Shown in pieces: positions 40,812 to 51,680 of a DNA stretch of 64,000 nucleotides. Source of the DNA: Duganella aquatilis (GTDB taxonomy: Bacteria; Pseudomonadota; Gammaproteobacteria; Burkholderiales; Burkholderiaceae_D); NCBI RefSeq assembly GCF_009674565.1, contig NZ_WKJL01000002.1, positions 62,001 to 126,000 of the forward strand. Direction: 5' to 3'. Position 1 is the stretch's first letter, and each line of letters begins with the position of its first letter. The notes beneath the pieces were generated by a model. The model did no database searches and was not told the DNA's origin. It was given only the letters and a program-made list of their open reading frames with translations. A program made the translations under genes and the position numbers.

Positions 40812-41768
40812 TCACAGATTCATCAAAAAATAAAGCAGCGCAATATTTGCTAACAATAATGGCAACGCTGTCGGCACCTGCATTTTGACCACCGCATTTT
40901 TGTCCGGCAGTTCCAATAATGCAGCAGGAACAATATTGAAATTGGCCGCCATCGGCGTCATCAAGGTGCCGCAGTAAGCGCTGAACATGCCGATGGCTGC
41001 CATCACCGCGGGGTTGGCGTGGTACACGCCGACCAGCACCGGAATGCCGACGCCGCCGGCCATCACCGGGAAGGCGGCGAAGCCATTGCCCATGATGATG
41101 GTGAACAGCGCCATGCCGATGCAGTACACCGCCACCGCCACCAGCCGCGCGTCCATATTGATGTAGGAGGTGACCACGTGCGCCACCGCCTTGCCCATGC
41201 CGGCTTCGGTGAACAGCAGCCCGAGTACCGCCAGCATGTGCGGCAGCACCACCGCCCAGCCCAGGTGATCGATCAGGCGGCGCGACTCGCGCATCGCCTG
41301 CAGCGGCGTGGAGCGCGTCAGCCAGCAGGCAGTGACGACGGCGAACAGCGAGCCGCACCCCAGGCTGACCAGGGTCAGGTTTTTCGGATCGAGCAGCAAC
41401 AGGCCATCGAGCTTGACGTCCTTGAACAGCGTGGAGCCGATCACGGTGGTGATGGGGATCAGCAGCGCCGGGATCAGCAGCTTGTGGCCGAGACGCTGCG
41501 CGCTGCCGCGGCGCGCTTGCGCCGTGGGTTCGCCGTAACGCCCGAGCGTGACGCCGCCGAAGCCGGCGATCAGCGCCATCGCCACCATCACCAGGCCGGC
41601 GGCCACCGGCGGCAGCTGTTCGCCGGCCAGATAGATCAGCGCGTACAGGGCCCAGAACATGGCGCTGCTGTAGCGCCTGGGATTGTGGCGGTCGCGCAGC
41701 GCCATCCACGCCACCATCAACAGCATCGCGCCCAGCACGTAGAAGAAGTCGTCCAGCGTCAGGATCAT
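40812..41768 (-). CDS. DUF979 membrane protein
   Basis: This 318-residue protein has about nine hydrophobic helices. TIIMGNGFAAFPVMAGGVG, AYCGTLMTPMAANFNIVP and a C-terminal LLLANIALLYFLM are typical of DUF979, a family encoded beside DUF969 and pyroglutamyl peptidase. The repeated GTLMTPM-like re-entrant motif recalls ion-transporter-superfamily permeases. It probably forms a two-component transporter with DUF969, with which it overlaps by 4 bases. The substrate, perhaps 5-oxoproline, is inferred from neighbours. Confidence 0.85.
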   Translation of the reverse strand: MILTLDDFFYVLGAMLLMVAWMALRDRHNPRRYSSAMFWALYALIYLAGEQLPPVAAGLVMVAMALIAGFGGVTLGRYGEPTAQARRGSAQRLGHKLLIPALLIPITTVIGSTLFKDVKLDGLLLLDPKNLTLVSLGCGSLFAVVTACWLTRSTPLQAMRESRRLIDHLGWAVVLPHMLAVLGLLFTEAGMGKAVAHVVTSYINMDARLVAVAVYCIGMALFTIIMGNGFAAFPVMAGGVGIPVLVGVYHANPAVMAAIGMFSAYCGTLMTPMAANFNIVPAALLELPDKNAVVKMQVPTALPLLLANIALLYFLMNL

Positions 41769-42454
41769 GCCGCGCTCCGCGCCAGGTGCCGGTCGAGACG
41801 GAACAGCCGCCACGAGTGGATGACGAAGGCGCAGATGGCGGTCGGGATGCCCCACAGCGCCATGTGCAGCGGATCGACTTCCAGCCCTTCGCCGCGCAGA
41901 ATGGTTTGCATCAGCACGATGGCGCCAAAGGCGACAAAGATATCCTCGCCGAAGAACAGGCCGACGTTGTCGGTGGCGGCCGCCATGGCGCGGATGCGGT
42001 AGCGCATCTCCATCGTCACGTTGGGATAGCGCACTTCGGCCGCCCCCTCCGCCATCGGCGCGACCAGCGGCCGCACCATGTTCGGGTGGCCGCCGATGCT
42101 GGTCAGGCCGAAGGCGGCCGTCAGTTCGCGGATGGCCAGGTAGACGATCAGCAGCCGGCCGGTGGTGGCCGACCTGATACGCGCGATCGACGCCTGCGCA
42201 TGCTCCTTCAGGCCGTGCCGCTCCAGCAGGCCGATGGCGGCCAGCGGCAGCAGCAGTATCATCGGCAGGTTGCGGGTCTTGATGAAGGCCGCGCCCAGCG
42301 TCGCAAGCAGCTGCCCTGCCGGCATGGCGGCGGCGACGCCGGTGACGATGCAGGCGGCGATCACCACCAGCACCGGATGGGCGCGCAGCGCGAAGCCGGC
42401 GATGATGACCGCCACGCCCAGCAGCGGCCAAAGATTAACGACTGTGTGATCCAA
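41765..42454 (-). CDS. DUF969 membrane protein
   Basis: The 229-residue protein has about six hydrophobic helices. FIKTRNLPMILLLPLAAIG, FGLTSIGGHPNMVRPLVAP and TDNVGLFFGEDIF fit the DUF969 family, partner of DUF979. The start is a TTG at 42452-42454 with GGAG 6 bases upstream; no ATG is available nearby. It heads a three-gene minus-strand unit with DUF979 and pcp. Confidence 0.85.
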   Translation of the reverse strand: MDHTVVNLWPLLGVAVIIAGFALRAHPVLVVIAACIVTGVAAAMPAGQLLATLGAAFIKTRNLPMILLLPLAAIGLLERHGLKEHAQASIARIRSATTGRLLIVYLAIRELTAAFGLTSIGGHPNMVRPLVAPMAEGAAEVRYPNVTMEMRYRIRAMAAATDNVGLFFGEDIFVAFGAIVLMQTILRGEGLEVDPLHMALWGIPTAICAFVIHSWRLFRLDRHLARSAA

Positions 42455-42471
42455 ATCCGGCTCCCCAAAGA

Positions 42472-42509
42472 AAAATCCCCGCGTGGCTCATCGCACACGC
42501 GGGGATTTT
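42472..42509 (-). terminator. Intrinsic terminator of the TonB receptor gene
   Basis: On the minus strand a 14-base perfect stem (AAAATCCCCGCGTG at 42472-42485 with its complement at 42496-42509) encloses a 10-base loop. The descending arm ends in ATTTTTCTTT. It starts 12 bases after the receptor stop and lies before DUF969, so it separates the two units. Confidence 0.8.
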
Positions 42510-42520
42510 AGCTTGTTACC

Positions 42521-44869
42521 TTAGAAGTTGACCTTGAAGGTCGCGCCCCAGGTACGTGGCTCGTTCAGCATGCCGGTCAGGTTGTCGAAGTCGATGGCGC
42601 CGAGGATCACGCGCTTGTCGGTGATGTTGCGGCCGAAGGCTGCCACTTCATACTTGCCGTCGCCCCATTTGTAGCCGGCGCGCAGACCGCCTTCGGTCAG
42701 CGGCTTGGCCTTGTATTCAGGCGCTTCGTACAGGAAGAAGTTGTAGCTGCTGCGGTAGGTCCAGTCGGTGTACGCATAGAACTCGCCGTTGCCGATCTCG
42801 GTGCTGTACTTCAGCGTGAAGTTCAGCTGGTTCTTCGGCGCGCGCGGCAGCGGATTGCCGTTGATCAGGGACGTGCCGGCAAACGGACCAGCCGCATTGG
42901 TCGGGGTGCAACCGCTAAGGTGGGTCGGGTTGTTGCCGTAGTTGCCGCAGTACTGCACGAACAGGCTCGGGTCCTTGATCTCGGTATCGTTGTAGCTGTA
43001 GCCCACGGTGCTGCTGAAGCCGTAGCCCAGGTTGGCCTGCAGATCCAGCTCGACGCCCTGGCCGGTGACCTTCTCGGCATTGATCAGCTGATTCATGTTG
43101 ACCGAACCGCTGCCGGCGGTCAGCTGCTTGTCCTTGACGCGGTACTGGAACACCGAGGCGCTCAGGCGCGCGCGCTTGTCGAACAGGTCCTGCTTGATAC
43201 CGGCTTCATACGACAGCGCTTTCTCGGCGCCGGCCTTGGATGGCTTGTCGGTCAGCGCGCTCAAACGGCCCTGCATCGATGGGGCGCGGTAGCCGGTCGC
43301 CACGCGGGCGAACAGGTTGGTGTCCTTGGTCAGCTCGTAGGTGCCGCTCAGGTCCCAGCTCAGGTTGTGCGAGGTGTCGTGCAGGTCGGTGGTGGCGGTG
43401 GTCAGCGAGGTCGAACCGGCCGGGTAGTCGATGCGCGACGCCGAGAAGTCCTTCTTGTCGTTGGTGTAGCGCAGGCCGCCGCGGACCTTGAACTGGTCGT
43501 TGACGGTGTAGTTCAGCGTGCCGAACGCCGCCCACGACTTGGCTTTCTGGTACTGCACCGAGTACGGCGCCACCTGCGGATTGCCAGGCGAGAAGGTGTC
43601 GAAGGCGATCGAATCGATCTGGATGTTCTCGTCGAAGAAGAACAGGCCACCGATCCACTGCAGCGGACCTTTGTAGTTCGACTCGGCGCGGAACTCCTGG
43701 GTGAACTGCTTGTGGTTCGGCAGCAAATCGGCCGTTTCAACCGCGAACGGGATGTAGCCAGGACCGTACGGCGGCGCGTAGACGGCGCCGTAGCCGCCAT
43801 CGACGTCGGCGCGGCTGTTGAACTTCAGCGTTTCGTAGCCGGTGATCGAGTGCAGCGTGATGTCGTCCATGTTGTACTTCAGACGGATGCTGCCGCCCTT
43901 GGTCGTCAGCTTCTGGTAGTTGATGCCGTCGGACGCATAGGAACCGTAGTCGAAGCCGTCGACCAGGTCGTTCGTGCCCTTCTTGATGATGTTGGCGCGG
44001 AACAGGGTGGCGGTGCCGTGGTAGTCGCGCTCATGGTAGTTGAACAGCGCGCTGAAGTCCTTGGTCGGCTGCACCAGGGCTTGCAGGCGGAAGGCGTTGT
44101 CGCCGTAGCCTTCGAAGTCCTGGGTGCCCTTGTTGGCGGTCGGATTGGTGTTGTGCACGCGGTCGTCGCGGTGCTGGCTGGTGCCGGAGAAGCGCAGCGC
44201 CACGGTGTCGCTGACCGGGATGTTGAACATGCCTTCGGCGGTCTTGGCCGAGTAGTTGCCCACGCCCAGGGTCAGGTAGCCTTCGGTCTTGAACACCGGC
44301 TTGGCCGAGTCGAACTTGATCACGCCGGCCGGCGAGTTACGGCCGAACAGCGTGCCCTGCGGGCCGCGCAGCACTTCGACCTGGTCGACGTCGAACACCG
44401 GGAAGCCTTTCAGCATGGCGTTTTCCTGCACCACGTCGTCGACCACCAGGCCGACCGGCTGCGATGCGTTGAGGTCGAAGTCGGTATTGCCCAGGCCGCG
44501 AATGTAGAAGCGCGGGAAGGTGCGGCCGTAGTCCGACTCAACGCTGACCGACGGCGAGCGGCTGGACAGGAAACGGATGTCGGCGGCGCCGGAGGTCAGC
44601 ACGTCCAGCTTGTCGCCCTTGATGGAGGCGATCGACATCGGCACGTCCTTGATGTTTTCCGCGCGGCGCTGCGCGGTCACGATCACCGTTTCCAGCTGAT
44701 CGCCCTTGATGACCGGCGTTGCGGCAACGGCCTGACCGGCCTGTTCCTCAGCGGCTGCCGGCTGGGCGGCTACGGCCTCAACTTCGGTGGCCATGGCCGA
44801 TTGCAGCGGAAAAGCGCTGGCGACGGCCAGGGCGATCAGCGATCGCACTGCGAAACCTTGCTTGCTCAT
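42521..44869 (-). CDS. TonB-dependent outer-membrane receptor
   Basis: The 782-residue protein has a signal peptide ending near SAMA, a TonB box (ETVIVTAQRR, about 60-69) and a plug domain (FYIRGLGNTDFDLN, VEVLRGPQGTLFGRNSPAG). A 22-strand-type barrel follows and ends in the terminal aromatic FKVNF. Sequence type suggests the broad group used for carbohydrate or small-molecule uptake in sphingomonads and burkholderiales. GCAGGA precedes the ATG. It diverges from the transaldolase gene and ABC importer, so nucleoside uptake is possible, but no ligand can be read from sequence. Confidence 0.93.
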   Translation of the reverse strand: MSKQGFAVRSLIALAVASAFPLQSAMATEVEAVAAQPAAAEEQAGQAVAATPVIKGDQLETVIVTAQRRAENIKDVPMSIASIKGDKLDVLTSGAADIRFLSSRSPSVSVESDYGRTFPRFYIRGLGNTDFDLNASQPVGLVVDDVVQENAMLKGFPVFDVDQVEVLRGPQGTLFGRNSPAGVIKFDSAKPVFKTEGYLTLGVGNYSAKTAEGMFNIPVSDTVALRFSGTSQHRDDRVHNTNPTANKGTQDFEGYGDNAFRLQALVQPTKDFSALFNYHERDYHGTATLFRANIIKKGTNDLVDGFDYGSYASDGINYQKLTTKGGSIRLKYNMDDITLHSITGYETLKFNSRADVDGGYGAVYAPPYGPGYIPFAVETADLLPNHKQFTQEFRAESNYKGPLQWIGGLFFFDENIQIDSIAFDTFSPGNPQVAPYSVQYQKAKSWAAFGTLNYTVNDQFKVRGGLRYTNDKKDFSASRIDYPAGSTSLTTATTDLHDTSHNLSWDLSGTYELTKDTNLFARVATGYRAPSMQGRLSALTDKPSKAGAEKALSYEAGIKQDLFDKRARLSASVFQYRVKDKQLTAGSGSVNMNQLINAEKVTGQGVELDLQANLGYGFSSTVGYSYNDTEIKDPSLFVQYCGNYGNNPTHLSGCTPTNAAGPFAGTSLINGNPLPRAPKNQLNFTLKYSTEIGNGEFYAYTDWTYRSSYNFFLYEAPEYKAKPLTEGGLRAGYKWGDGKYEVAAFGRNITDKRVILGAIDFDNLTGMLNEPRTWGATFKVNF

Positions 44870-45221
44870 AAGTCCTGCTCCCTTTGATTAGATGGTTTTT
44901 AGTTATATCGATATACAGATTAATAATCATGCTAGCACGGAAAAAAATTCAAGAAACCGAACTTTTGTGGCATTTGATTCATATCTATTTTGAATAAATA
45001 GCTAAGTAAAAACGAATTTGTCCTACTTATTCGGGCTGGTGCATAGTAGAGAGCTACCCTCAAACATGGGCAGATGGCCGCTTTCTCTATGAAAGAAGGG
45101 CGGCGGCAGCGGATCGCAGGCGCGCACTGATTTTTCCAAACGGACAAAAAAGCAACGATATAAAAAAATTTAATTCGGCGGCCGCTGTTGTTGCAGTGCG
45201 ACATACATTCTTGGACGATAG
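44870..45221. other. 352-base divergent intergenic region with palindromic site
   Basis: No gene is supported here. It is AT-rich near the receptor and holds a perfect 12-base palindrome TATATCGATATA at 44904-44915, 34 bases before the receptor start, a likely operator. The 45040-45150 part is GC-richer and coding-like in composition, but its open frames lack starts or family matches. It should contain the promoters of both flanking genes. Confidence 0.4.
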
Positions 45222-46301
45222 ATGAATAACATGCTTGAACACAGTGCCAGCCGCGTCCGCGCGGTGGCCGACCTGGGACAACAAATCTGGCTCGACGACC
45301 TGAGCCGCGAACTGCTGGTGTCCGGCCAGCTGGCCGAGTTGATTGCCCACGACGGCGTCCAGGGCCTGACCTCCAACCCGGCCATCTTCCACCACGCCAT
45401 CCAGCACGACCCGGCCTACCAGGCCGCCCTGCCGCTGCTGCGCACCGCGCACGCGGCGCCGGAAGCCCGTTTTGAGGCGCTGGTGATCCCCGACGTGCAA
45501 CGCGCCTGCGACCTGTTCGCACCGCTGTACCGCGACGCCGACGGCAAGGCCGGCTTTGTCAGCTTTGAAGTGTCGCCGCGCCTGGCGCACGACGCCGCCG
45601 CCACCGTGGCCGACGCCAAACGCCTGTGGGCGCTGATCGCCCGTCCCAACGCCATGATCAAGATCCCGGCCACGCCGACCGGCATCGCCGCGCTGGAAGA
45701 AGTGATTTACGCCGGCATCAATGTCAACATGACGCTGATTTTCAGCGCCAGCCAGATCCAGGCCGTGCGCGCCGCCCACCGCCGCAGCCTGGCACGCCGC
45801 TTGCAAGACAAATTATCGGTGCAGCGCATTGCCAGCGTGGCAAGTGTTTTCATCAGCCGCATCGACGTCGCGGTCGACGCCCTGCTGCCGGCCGCCGACC
45901 CGCTGCGCGGCCAGGCGGCCATGGCGGCGGCCCGCATCGCCTACGCCGACTGGAAAAAGGACAACGGTTTCGCCGTGTTTGCCGCCTTCGGCGCCACGCC
46001 GCAGTGGCTGCTGTGGGCCAGCACCGCGACCAAGACCGCCGCCGAGCGCGACGTGCGCTATGTCGAAGGGCTGATCGGCGCCGACACCATCAACACGGTG
46101 CCGGACGCCACCTTGGCCGCATTCCGCGACCACGGCGTCGCGGCGGCTGCGCTGGGAACCGAGGTGCAGGCCGAGCGCGCCGTGCTGGCGCAACTGGCCC
46201 ATCAAGGTATCGATTTGGAAACAATCGGCCAGCAATTGCTGGCCGCCGGCCTGCTGCAATTCGAGCAAGCTTTTAGCAAGTTGCTAGCGCTTACCGAGTG
46301 A
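45222..46301 (+). CDS. tal: Transaldolase
   Basis: This 359-residue pentose-phosphate enzyme transfers a dihydroxyacetone unit between sugar phosphates. The N-terminal QGLTSNPAIFHHAI and the Schiff-base lysine in NAMIKIPATPTGIAAL are diagnostic, with GINVNMTLIFS following. It belongs to the longer mycobacterial/cyanobacterial-like transaldolase group. An alternative ATG lies three codons in. Placed before the nucleoside importer, it could channel ribose-5-phosphate from nucleosides into central metabolism. Confidence 0.93.
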   Translation: MNNMLEHSASRVRAVADLGQQIWLDDLSRELLVSGQLAELIAHDGVQGLTSNPAIFHHAIQHDPAYQAALPLLRTAHAAPEARFEALVIPDVQRACDLFAPLYRDADGKAGFVSFEVSPRLAHDAAATVADAKRLWALIARPNAMIKIPATPTGIAALEEVIYAGINVNMTLIFSASQIQAVRAAHRRSLARRLQDKLSVQRIASVASVFISRIDVAVDALLPAADPLRGQAAMAAARIAYADWKKDNGFAVFAAFGATPQWLLWASTATKTAAERDVRYVEGLIGADTINTVPDATLAAFRDHGVAAAALGTEVQAERAVLAQLAHQGIDLETIGQQLLAAGLLQFEQAFSKLLALTE

Positions 46302-46326
46302 AATCAGGGATTTAGAAGGATTTTAC

Positions 46327-46364
46327 GGCCGTGGTTTACATGTTTCGGCCAATAAAAATATACA
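46327..46364 (+). promoter_or_regulatory. Putative sigma-70 promoter with dyad upstream of the BMP gene
   Basis: TTTACA (46335-46340) and TATACA (46359-46364) are spaced 18 bases and lie 26 bases before the BMP start. The -35 box sits inside an inverted repeat GGCCG (46327-46331)/CGGCC (46346-46350), which could be an operator. Confidence 0.35.
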
Positions 46365-46389
46365 ATACCGTTCTTCCAGGAGCCTATAC

Positions 46390-47385
46390 ATGAAACTTTC
46401 ACAACTTAGTTTGACGGTTGCAGCACTCTTTATCGCTGCCAGCGCGTCCGCGGCTGACCCTAAGCTGGGCATCGTGTATGACGCAGGCGGCAAGTTCGAC
46501 AAGTCGTTCAACCAGTCCGCTTTTGAAGGCGCCACCCGCTTCAAAAAAGAAACCAACATCAATTTCATCGAGGTGCAAGCCTCCAGCGACACCCAGGCTG
46601 AACAGGTGCTGCGCGGCCTCGCCCGCAAAAACCTGGACCTGATCGCTTCGATCGGCTTCGCCCAGCAGGCGGCCGTGCAGAAGGTCGCCAAGGAATTCCC
46701 GAAAGTGCATTTCGTGCTGATCGACGGTGTGGCGCCGGGCGCCAACGTCAACTCCATCACGTTCAAGGAAGAAGAAGGTTCCTACCTGGTGGGCGTGGCT
46801 GCGGCCATGGCCTCGAAATCCAAGAAGCTGGGCTTCATCGGCGGCGTCGACATCCCGCTGATCCGCACCTTCGCCTGCGGCTACACGCAGGGCGCCAAGG
46901 CCGTGAACCCGAAAGTGGACGTGACCTCGAACATGGTCGGCACCAGCTCGGACTCGTGGAACAACCCGGCCAAGGGCGGTGAACTGGCCCGCTCGCAATT
47001 CGACCGCGGCGTCGACGTGGTGTTTGCCGTGGCCGGCGGTTCGGGCCTGGGCACGCTGCAAACCGCCAAGGAAAAAGGCAAGCTGGCGATCGGCGTCGAT
47101 TCCAACCAGAACAGCCTGTATCCTGGCTCGATTCTGACCTCGATGGTCAAGCGCGTCGACAACGCCGTGTACGACTCCTTCATGCAGATGAAGAATGGCA
47201 CCTGGAAGGCCGGCGTCACCGCCAAGGGCATCAAGGAAGGCGGCGTCGACTGGGCGCTGGACGACAACAACCGCAAGCTGATCACGCCGGAAATCGAGAA
47301 GCGCGTGCTGGGCGCGCGCAAGGACATCATCGATGGCAAGGTCAAGGTCATCGACATCCGTTCGGGCGCGGCCTGCCCGGTTTAA
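46390..47385 (+). CDS. BMP-family substrate-binding protein of a nucleoside ABC transporter
   Basis: The 331-residue protein has a signal peptide cleaved near ASASA/ADPKL and no lipobox, so it is a soluble periplasmic binding protein. It is of the BMP/PnrA (Med) family that binds purine and pyrimidine nucleosides: KLGIVYDAGGKFDKSFNQSA at the start, FVLIDGV and AVAGGSGLGTLQ at the binding cleft. CAGGAG precedes the ATG by 7 bases. It is the first gene of the importer, separated from the ATPase by a hairpin. Confidence 0.93.
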   Translation: MKLSQLSLTVAALFIAASASAADPKLGIVYDAGGKFDKSFNQSAFEGATRFKKETNINFIEVQASSDTQAEQVLRGLARKNLDLIASIGFAQQAAVQKVAKEFPKVHFVLIDGVAPGANVNSITFKEEEGSYLVGVAAAMASKSKKLGFIGGVDIPLIRTFACGYTQGAKAVNPKVDVTSNMVGTSSDSWNNPAKGGELARSQFDRGVDVVFAVAGGSGLGTLQTAKEKGKLAIGVDSNQNSLYPGSILTSMVKRVDNAVYDSFMQMKNGTWKAGVTAKGIKEGGVDWALDDNNRKLITPEIEKRVLGARKDIIDGKVKVIDIRSGAACPV

Positions 47386-47404
47386 AATCTGTTTGAACAT
47401 TGAG

Positions 47405-47439
47405 CGCGCCGCCGGGGAATGCCCCGCGCGGCGCGTTTT
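47405..47439 (+). terminator. GC-rich hairpin with T-tract between binding protein and ATPase genes
   Basis: An 8-base stem (CGCGCCGC/GCGGCGCG), one bulged base and a 5-base stem (CGGGG/CCCCG) close over the loop AATG. TTTTA follows. It lies 19 bases after the BMP stop and 22 before the ATPase start. It probably acts as a partial terminator that keeps the binding protein in excess, a common importer layout. Confidence 0.7.
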
Positions 47440-47460
47440 ACTTAAATAAAAAACGATCCT

Positions 47461-48986
<1,526 letters not shown>

Positions 48987-48990
<4 letters not shown>

Positions 48991-50060
48991 ATAAAGACCT
49001 GCCACGCTGGGCAACCGCGTTTGTCCTGCCCCTCCTGAACCTGCTGTCGGCGCTGCTGGTGACCGCGCTGGTGATCCACCTGCTGGGCGAAAGCCCGACC
49101 GAATCGCTGGCGATCCTGGTCAACAGCGCCGTGGTCAATCCGGAAGGCCTGAGCTACACGCTGTTCTACGCCTCGACCTTCATCTTCACCGGCCTGGCGG
49201 TATCGATCGCCATGGAAGCGGGCCTGTTCAACATCGGCGCCGAAGGCCAGATGTACTTCGCCGGCCTGGGCCTGACCCTGGCCATGCTGACCTTCGACAG
49301 CTCGCTGCCGGCCATCCTGCTGATCCCGGTCGGCATGCTCGGCGCGGCCCTGTTCGGCGCGCTGTGGGCCTTCGTGCCCGGCTACCTGCAGGCGAAGCGC
49401 GGCAGCCACGTGGTGGTCACCACCATCATGTTCAACTACATCGCCGGCGCCTTGATGAACACCGTGATCGTCAAGCTGGTGCCGCCGGGCGAACAGAATC
49501 CGGCCAGCCGCGCGTTTGCCGCCGCCGCCGAGATGCCGCGCCTGAACCAGTGGTTCCCTATCCTCGGCGAGACGCCGCTCAACATCAGCTTCTTCCTGGC
49601 GATTATCGCGCTGGTGATTTACGGCGTGGTGGTGTCGCGCTCGTCGTGGGGCTTCAAGCTGCGCGCCACGGGCCTGAACAAGCACGCCGCGCACTACGCC
49701 GGCATCCGCATCAGCAAGATGATCATCATCGTCATGCTGATCTCGGGCGCGCTGGCCGGCCTTGGTTCGGTCAACTCCATCATGGGCTCGACCCACTACC
49801 TGTCGCTGAACTTTGTCGGCGGCGCGGGCTTCATCGGTATCGCGATCGCGCTGATGGGCCGCCAGCATCCGGTGGGCATCTTCCTGTCGGCGGTGCTGTT
49901 CGGCGCACTGACCCAGGGCGGTTTCGACCTGTCGCTGGAAAAGCAGAACATCCCGCCCGAGATGGTGATCCTGGTCCAGGGCCTGATCATCCTGTTCTGC
50001 GGCGCGATGGAAAACCTGTACGCGCCGGCCATCGCCAAAATACTCAAACTGAAGAAGTGA
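48987..50060 (+). CDS. Nucleoside ABC transporter permease 1
   Basis: The 357-residue BPD_transp_2-type permease has about nine helices, with FNIGAEGQMYFAGLGLTL and the cytoplasmic coupling segment SSWGFKLRATGLNKHAAHYAG that precedes the ISKMI helix. It resembles YufP/NupB. It overlaps the ATPase by 4 bases and precedes permease 2 by 7. Confidence 0.95.
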
Positions 50061-50067
50061 GGACACT

Positions 50068-51039
50068 ATGACTTTTGACGACCTCCATATCGGCAGCATC
50101 CTGGTTTCGACCGTGCGCAACGCGCCGGTGCTGATTTTCGCCGGCATGGCCGGCCTGTTCGCCGAGCGTTCGGGCGTGATCGACATCGGCCTGGAAGGCA
50201 AGATTCTGGCGTCGGCCTTCGTCTCGGCCGCCGTCGCCTTCACCACGCAGAATCCATGGTACGGCGTAATGGCCGGCATCGTGGTGTCGATGCTGCTGGC
50301 CAGCCTGCAGGCCTACATCGCCATCACCCAGAAGGGCAACCAGCTGGTGGCCGGCATCGCCATCAACATCGCCATGAGCGGGCTGACCTTCGTGGTGGCG
50401 CAGTACTTCTTCCAGCAGGGCGGCCGCACGCCGGACCTGGGTTCGGCGCGCCTGTTCGACGTGGTGCTGCCCGGCTCCGCCGCGGTGGAGCATATTCCCT
50501 TTATTGGCTGGGTCTATGCGCACCTGATCGGCGGCCATTCGGTGCTGGTGTACCTGGCGTTTGCGCTGGTGCCGCTGGTGCACTGGATCGTCTATCACAG
50601 CCGCTTCGGCCTGCGCCTGCGCGCCTGCGGCGAGAATCCGCATGCGGCCGACGCGGCCGGCGTCAGCGTCGAACGCCAGCGCTACATGGCGATGCTGATC
50701 GCCGGTTTCCTGTGCTCGTTCTCGGGCGCCTACCTGTCGATCGTGCAGAGCGGCTTCTTCCTGCGCGACATGTCGGCCGGCGCCGGCTACCTGGCGCTGA
50801 CCGCCATGGTGTTCGGTAACTGGCGTCCGCTGTACACCTTCCTGGGTTGCCTGATGTTCGGCTTCTTCGGTGCGGTGCAGATCCAGATCGAAGGCGTGGA
50901 GCTGCCGGTCATCGGCCGCCTGCCGGGCGCCATGATCCAGATGGTACCGTACGTGCTGACCGTGATCGTGCTGGCCGGCCTGATGGCCAAGTCGGTGGCG
51001 CCGAAAGCGCTGGGTTCACCGTTCGTGAAATCGCGCTAA
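50068..51039 (+). CDS. Nucleoside ABC transporter permease 2
   Basis: The 323-residue permease of the same family (YufQ/NupC-like) has [19 protein letters not shown] and the coupling segment [20 protein letters not shown]. It has about eight to nine helices. It completes the importer (binding protein, double ATPase, two permeases). The 3' end overlaps the convergent Nudix gene by 4 bases. Confidence 0.95.
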   Translation: MTFDDLHIGSILVSTVRNAPVLIFAGMAGLFAERSGVIDIGLEGKILASAFVSAAVAFTTQNPWYGVMAGIVVSMLLASLQAYIAITQKGNQLVAGIAINIAMSGLTFVVAQYFFQQGGRTPDLGSARLFDVVLPGSAAVEHIPFIGWVYAHLIGGHSVLVYLAFALVPLVHWIVYHSRFGLRLRACGENPHAADAAGVSVERQRYMAMLIAGFLCSFSGAYLSIVQSGFFLRDMSAGAGYLALTAMVFGNWRPLYTFLGCLMFGFFGAVQIQIEGVELPVIGRLPGAMIQMVPYVLTVIVLAGLMAKSVAPKALGSPFVKSR

Positions 51040-51617
51040 GACGCCAGCAAATGTAAGGCTGCGTATTGCAGCAGCATGATGGTTTTGCCGTCGGCGATCC
51101 GGCCGTCGGCAACCATCGCCAGGGCTTCGGCCATCGGCAGTTCCAGCACTTCGATATCCTCCCCCTCCTCCACAATGCCGCCGCCCTCCCCGGCGCGCGA
51201 CGCCGCATCATATTCCCCGACGAAGAAGTACAGCCGCTCGGTCACCGAGCCGGGACTCATGAAGGCCTCGAACACCTTGCGCACCTCGCTGACGCGGTAG
51301 CCGGTTTCCTCCTCCACCTCCGTCTTGATGCGCTCCTCGGGACTGGCCTGGTCCAGCAGGCCGGCCGCCGTCTCGATCAGGAAACCGTCGTGGCCATTGC
51401 CGTAGGTGGGAAAGCGGAACTGGCGCACCAGCAGCACGGTGCGCTGCGCGCGGTTATAAAGCAGGATGGTGGCGCCGTTGCCGCGGTCATAGGTCTCGCG
51501 CGTCTGGCGCTGCCAGCTGCCGTCACGGCGACGGTAATCGAAGGTGGTCTTCTTCAGCAGGAACCAGTCGTCGGACAGAGTTTCTACCTGATGAATGCGG
51601 ATACGGTCTTCGGGCAT
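51036..51617 (-). CDS. Nudix hydrolase, NudK (GDP-mannose/ADP-sugar pyrophosphatase)-like
   Basis: The 193-residue protein has a Nudix box at about 86-107 ([20 protein letters not shown], then TGY), with the shorter spacing seen in NudK. The downstream [20 protein letters not shown] is characteristic of GDP-mannose/ADP-ribose pyrophosphatases. AGGAG is 6 bases before the ATG at 51615-51617; an open frame continues upstream without a better start. It diverges from the DeoR regulator, and the operator-like repeat between them may control both. Confidence 0.88.
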   Translation of the reverse strand: MPEDRIRIHQVETLSDDWFLLKKTTFDYRRRDGSWQRQTRETYDRGNGATILLYNRAQRTVLLVRQFRFPTYGNGHDGFLIETAAGLLDQASPEERIKTEVEEETGYRVSEVRKVFEAFMSPGSVTERLYFFVGEYDAASRAGEGGGIVEEGEDIEVLELPMAEALAMVADGRIADGKTIMLLQYAALHLLAS

Positions 51618-51645
51618 GGCGATCTCCTGGTTGCGTATTTTTACG

Positions 51646-51670
51646 ATATCATGCAATATCGTGCAATATC
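51646..51670. promoter_or_regulatory. Tandem operator-like repeat at the DeoR gene promoter
   Basis: ATATCATGCA (51646-51655), ATATCGTGCA (51656-51665) and a partial ATATC (51666-51670) form a 10-base tandem repeat 11 bases before the DeoR start. The internal 18-mer 51648-51665 matches the site at 36432-36449 in front of the deo operon at 15 of 18 bases. Repeats at one helical turn suit cooperative binding of an autoregulated DeoR protein. Confidence 0.6.
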
Positions 51671-51680
51671 AAGAAAATTC

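Noticed and set aside
44932-45522. Minus-strand open frame reaching from the receptor promoter region into the transaldolase gene
   Set aside because: Its N-terminal part is antisense to transaldolase and Arg/Gly-rich, and the remainder shows no domain or ribosome site.
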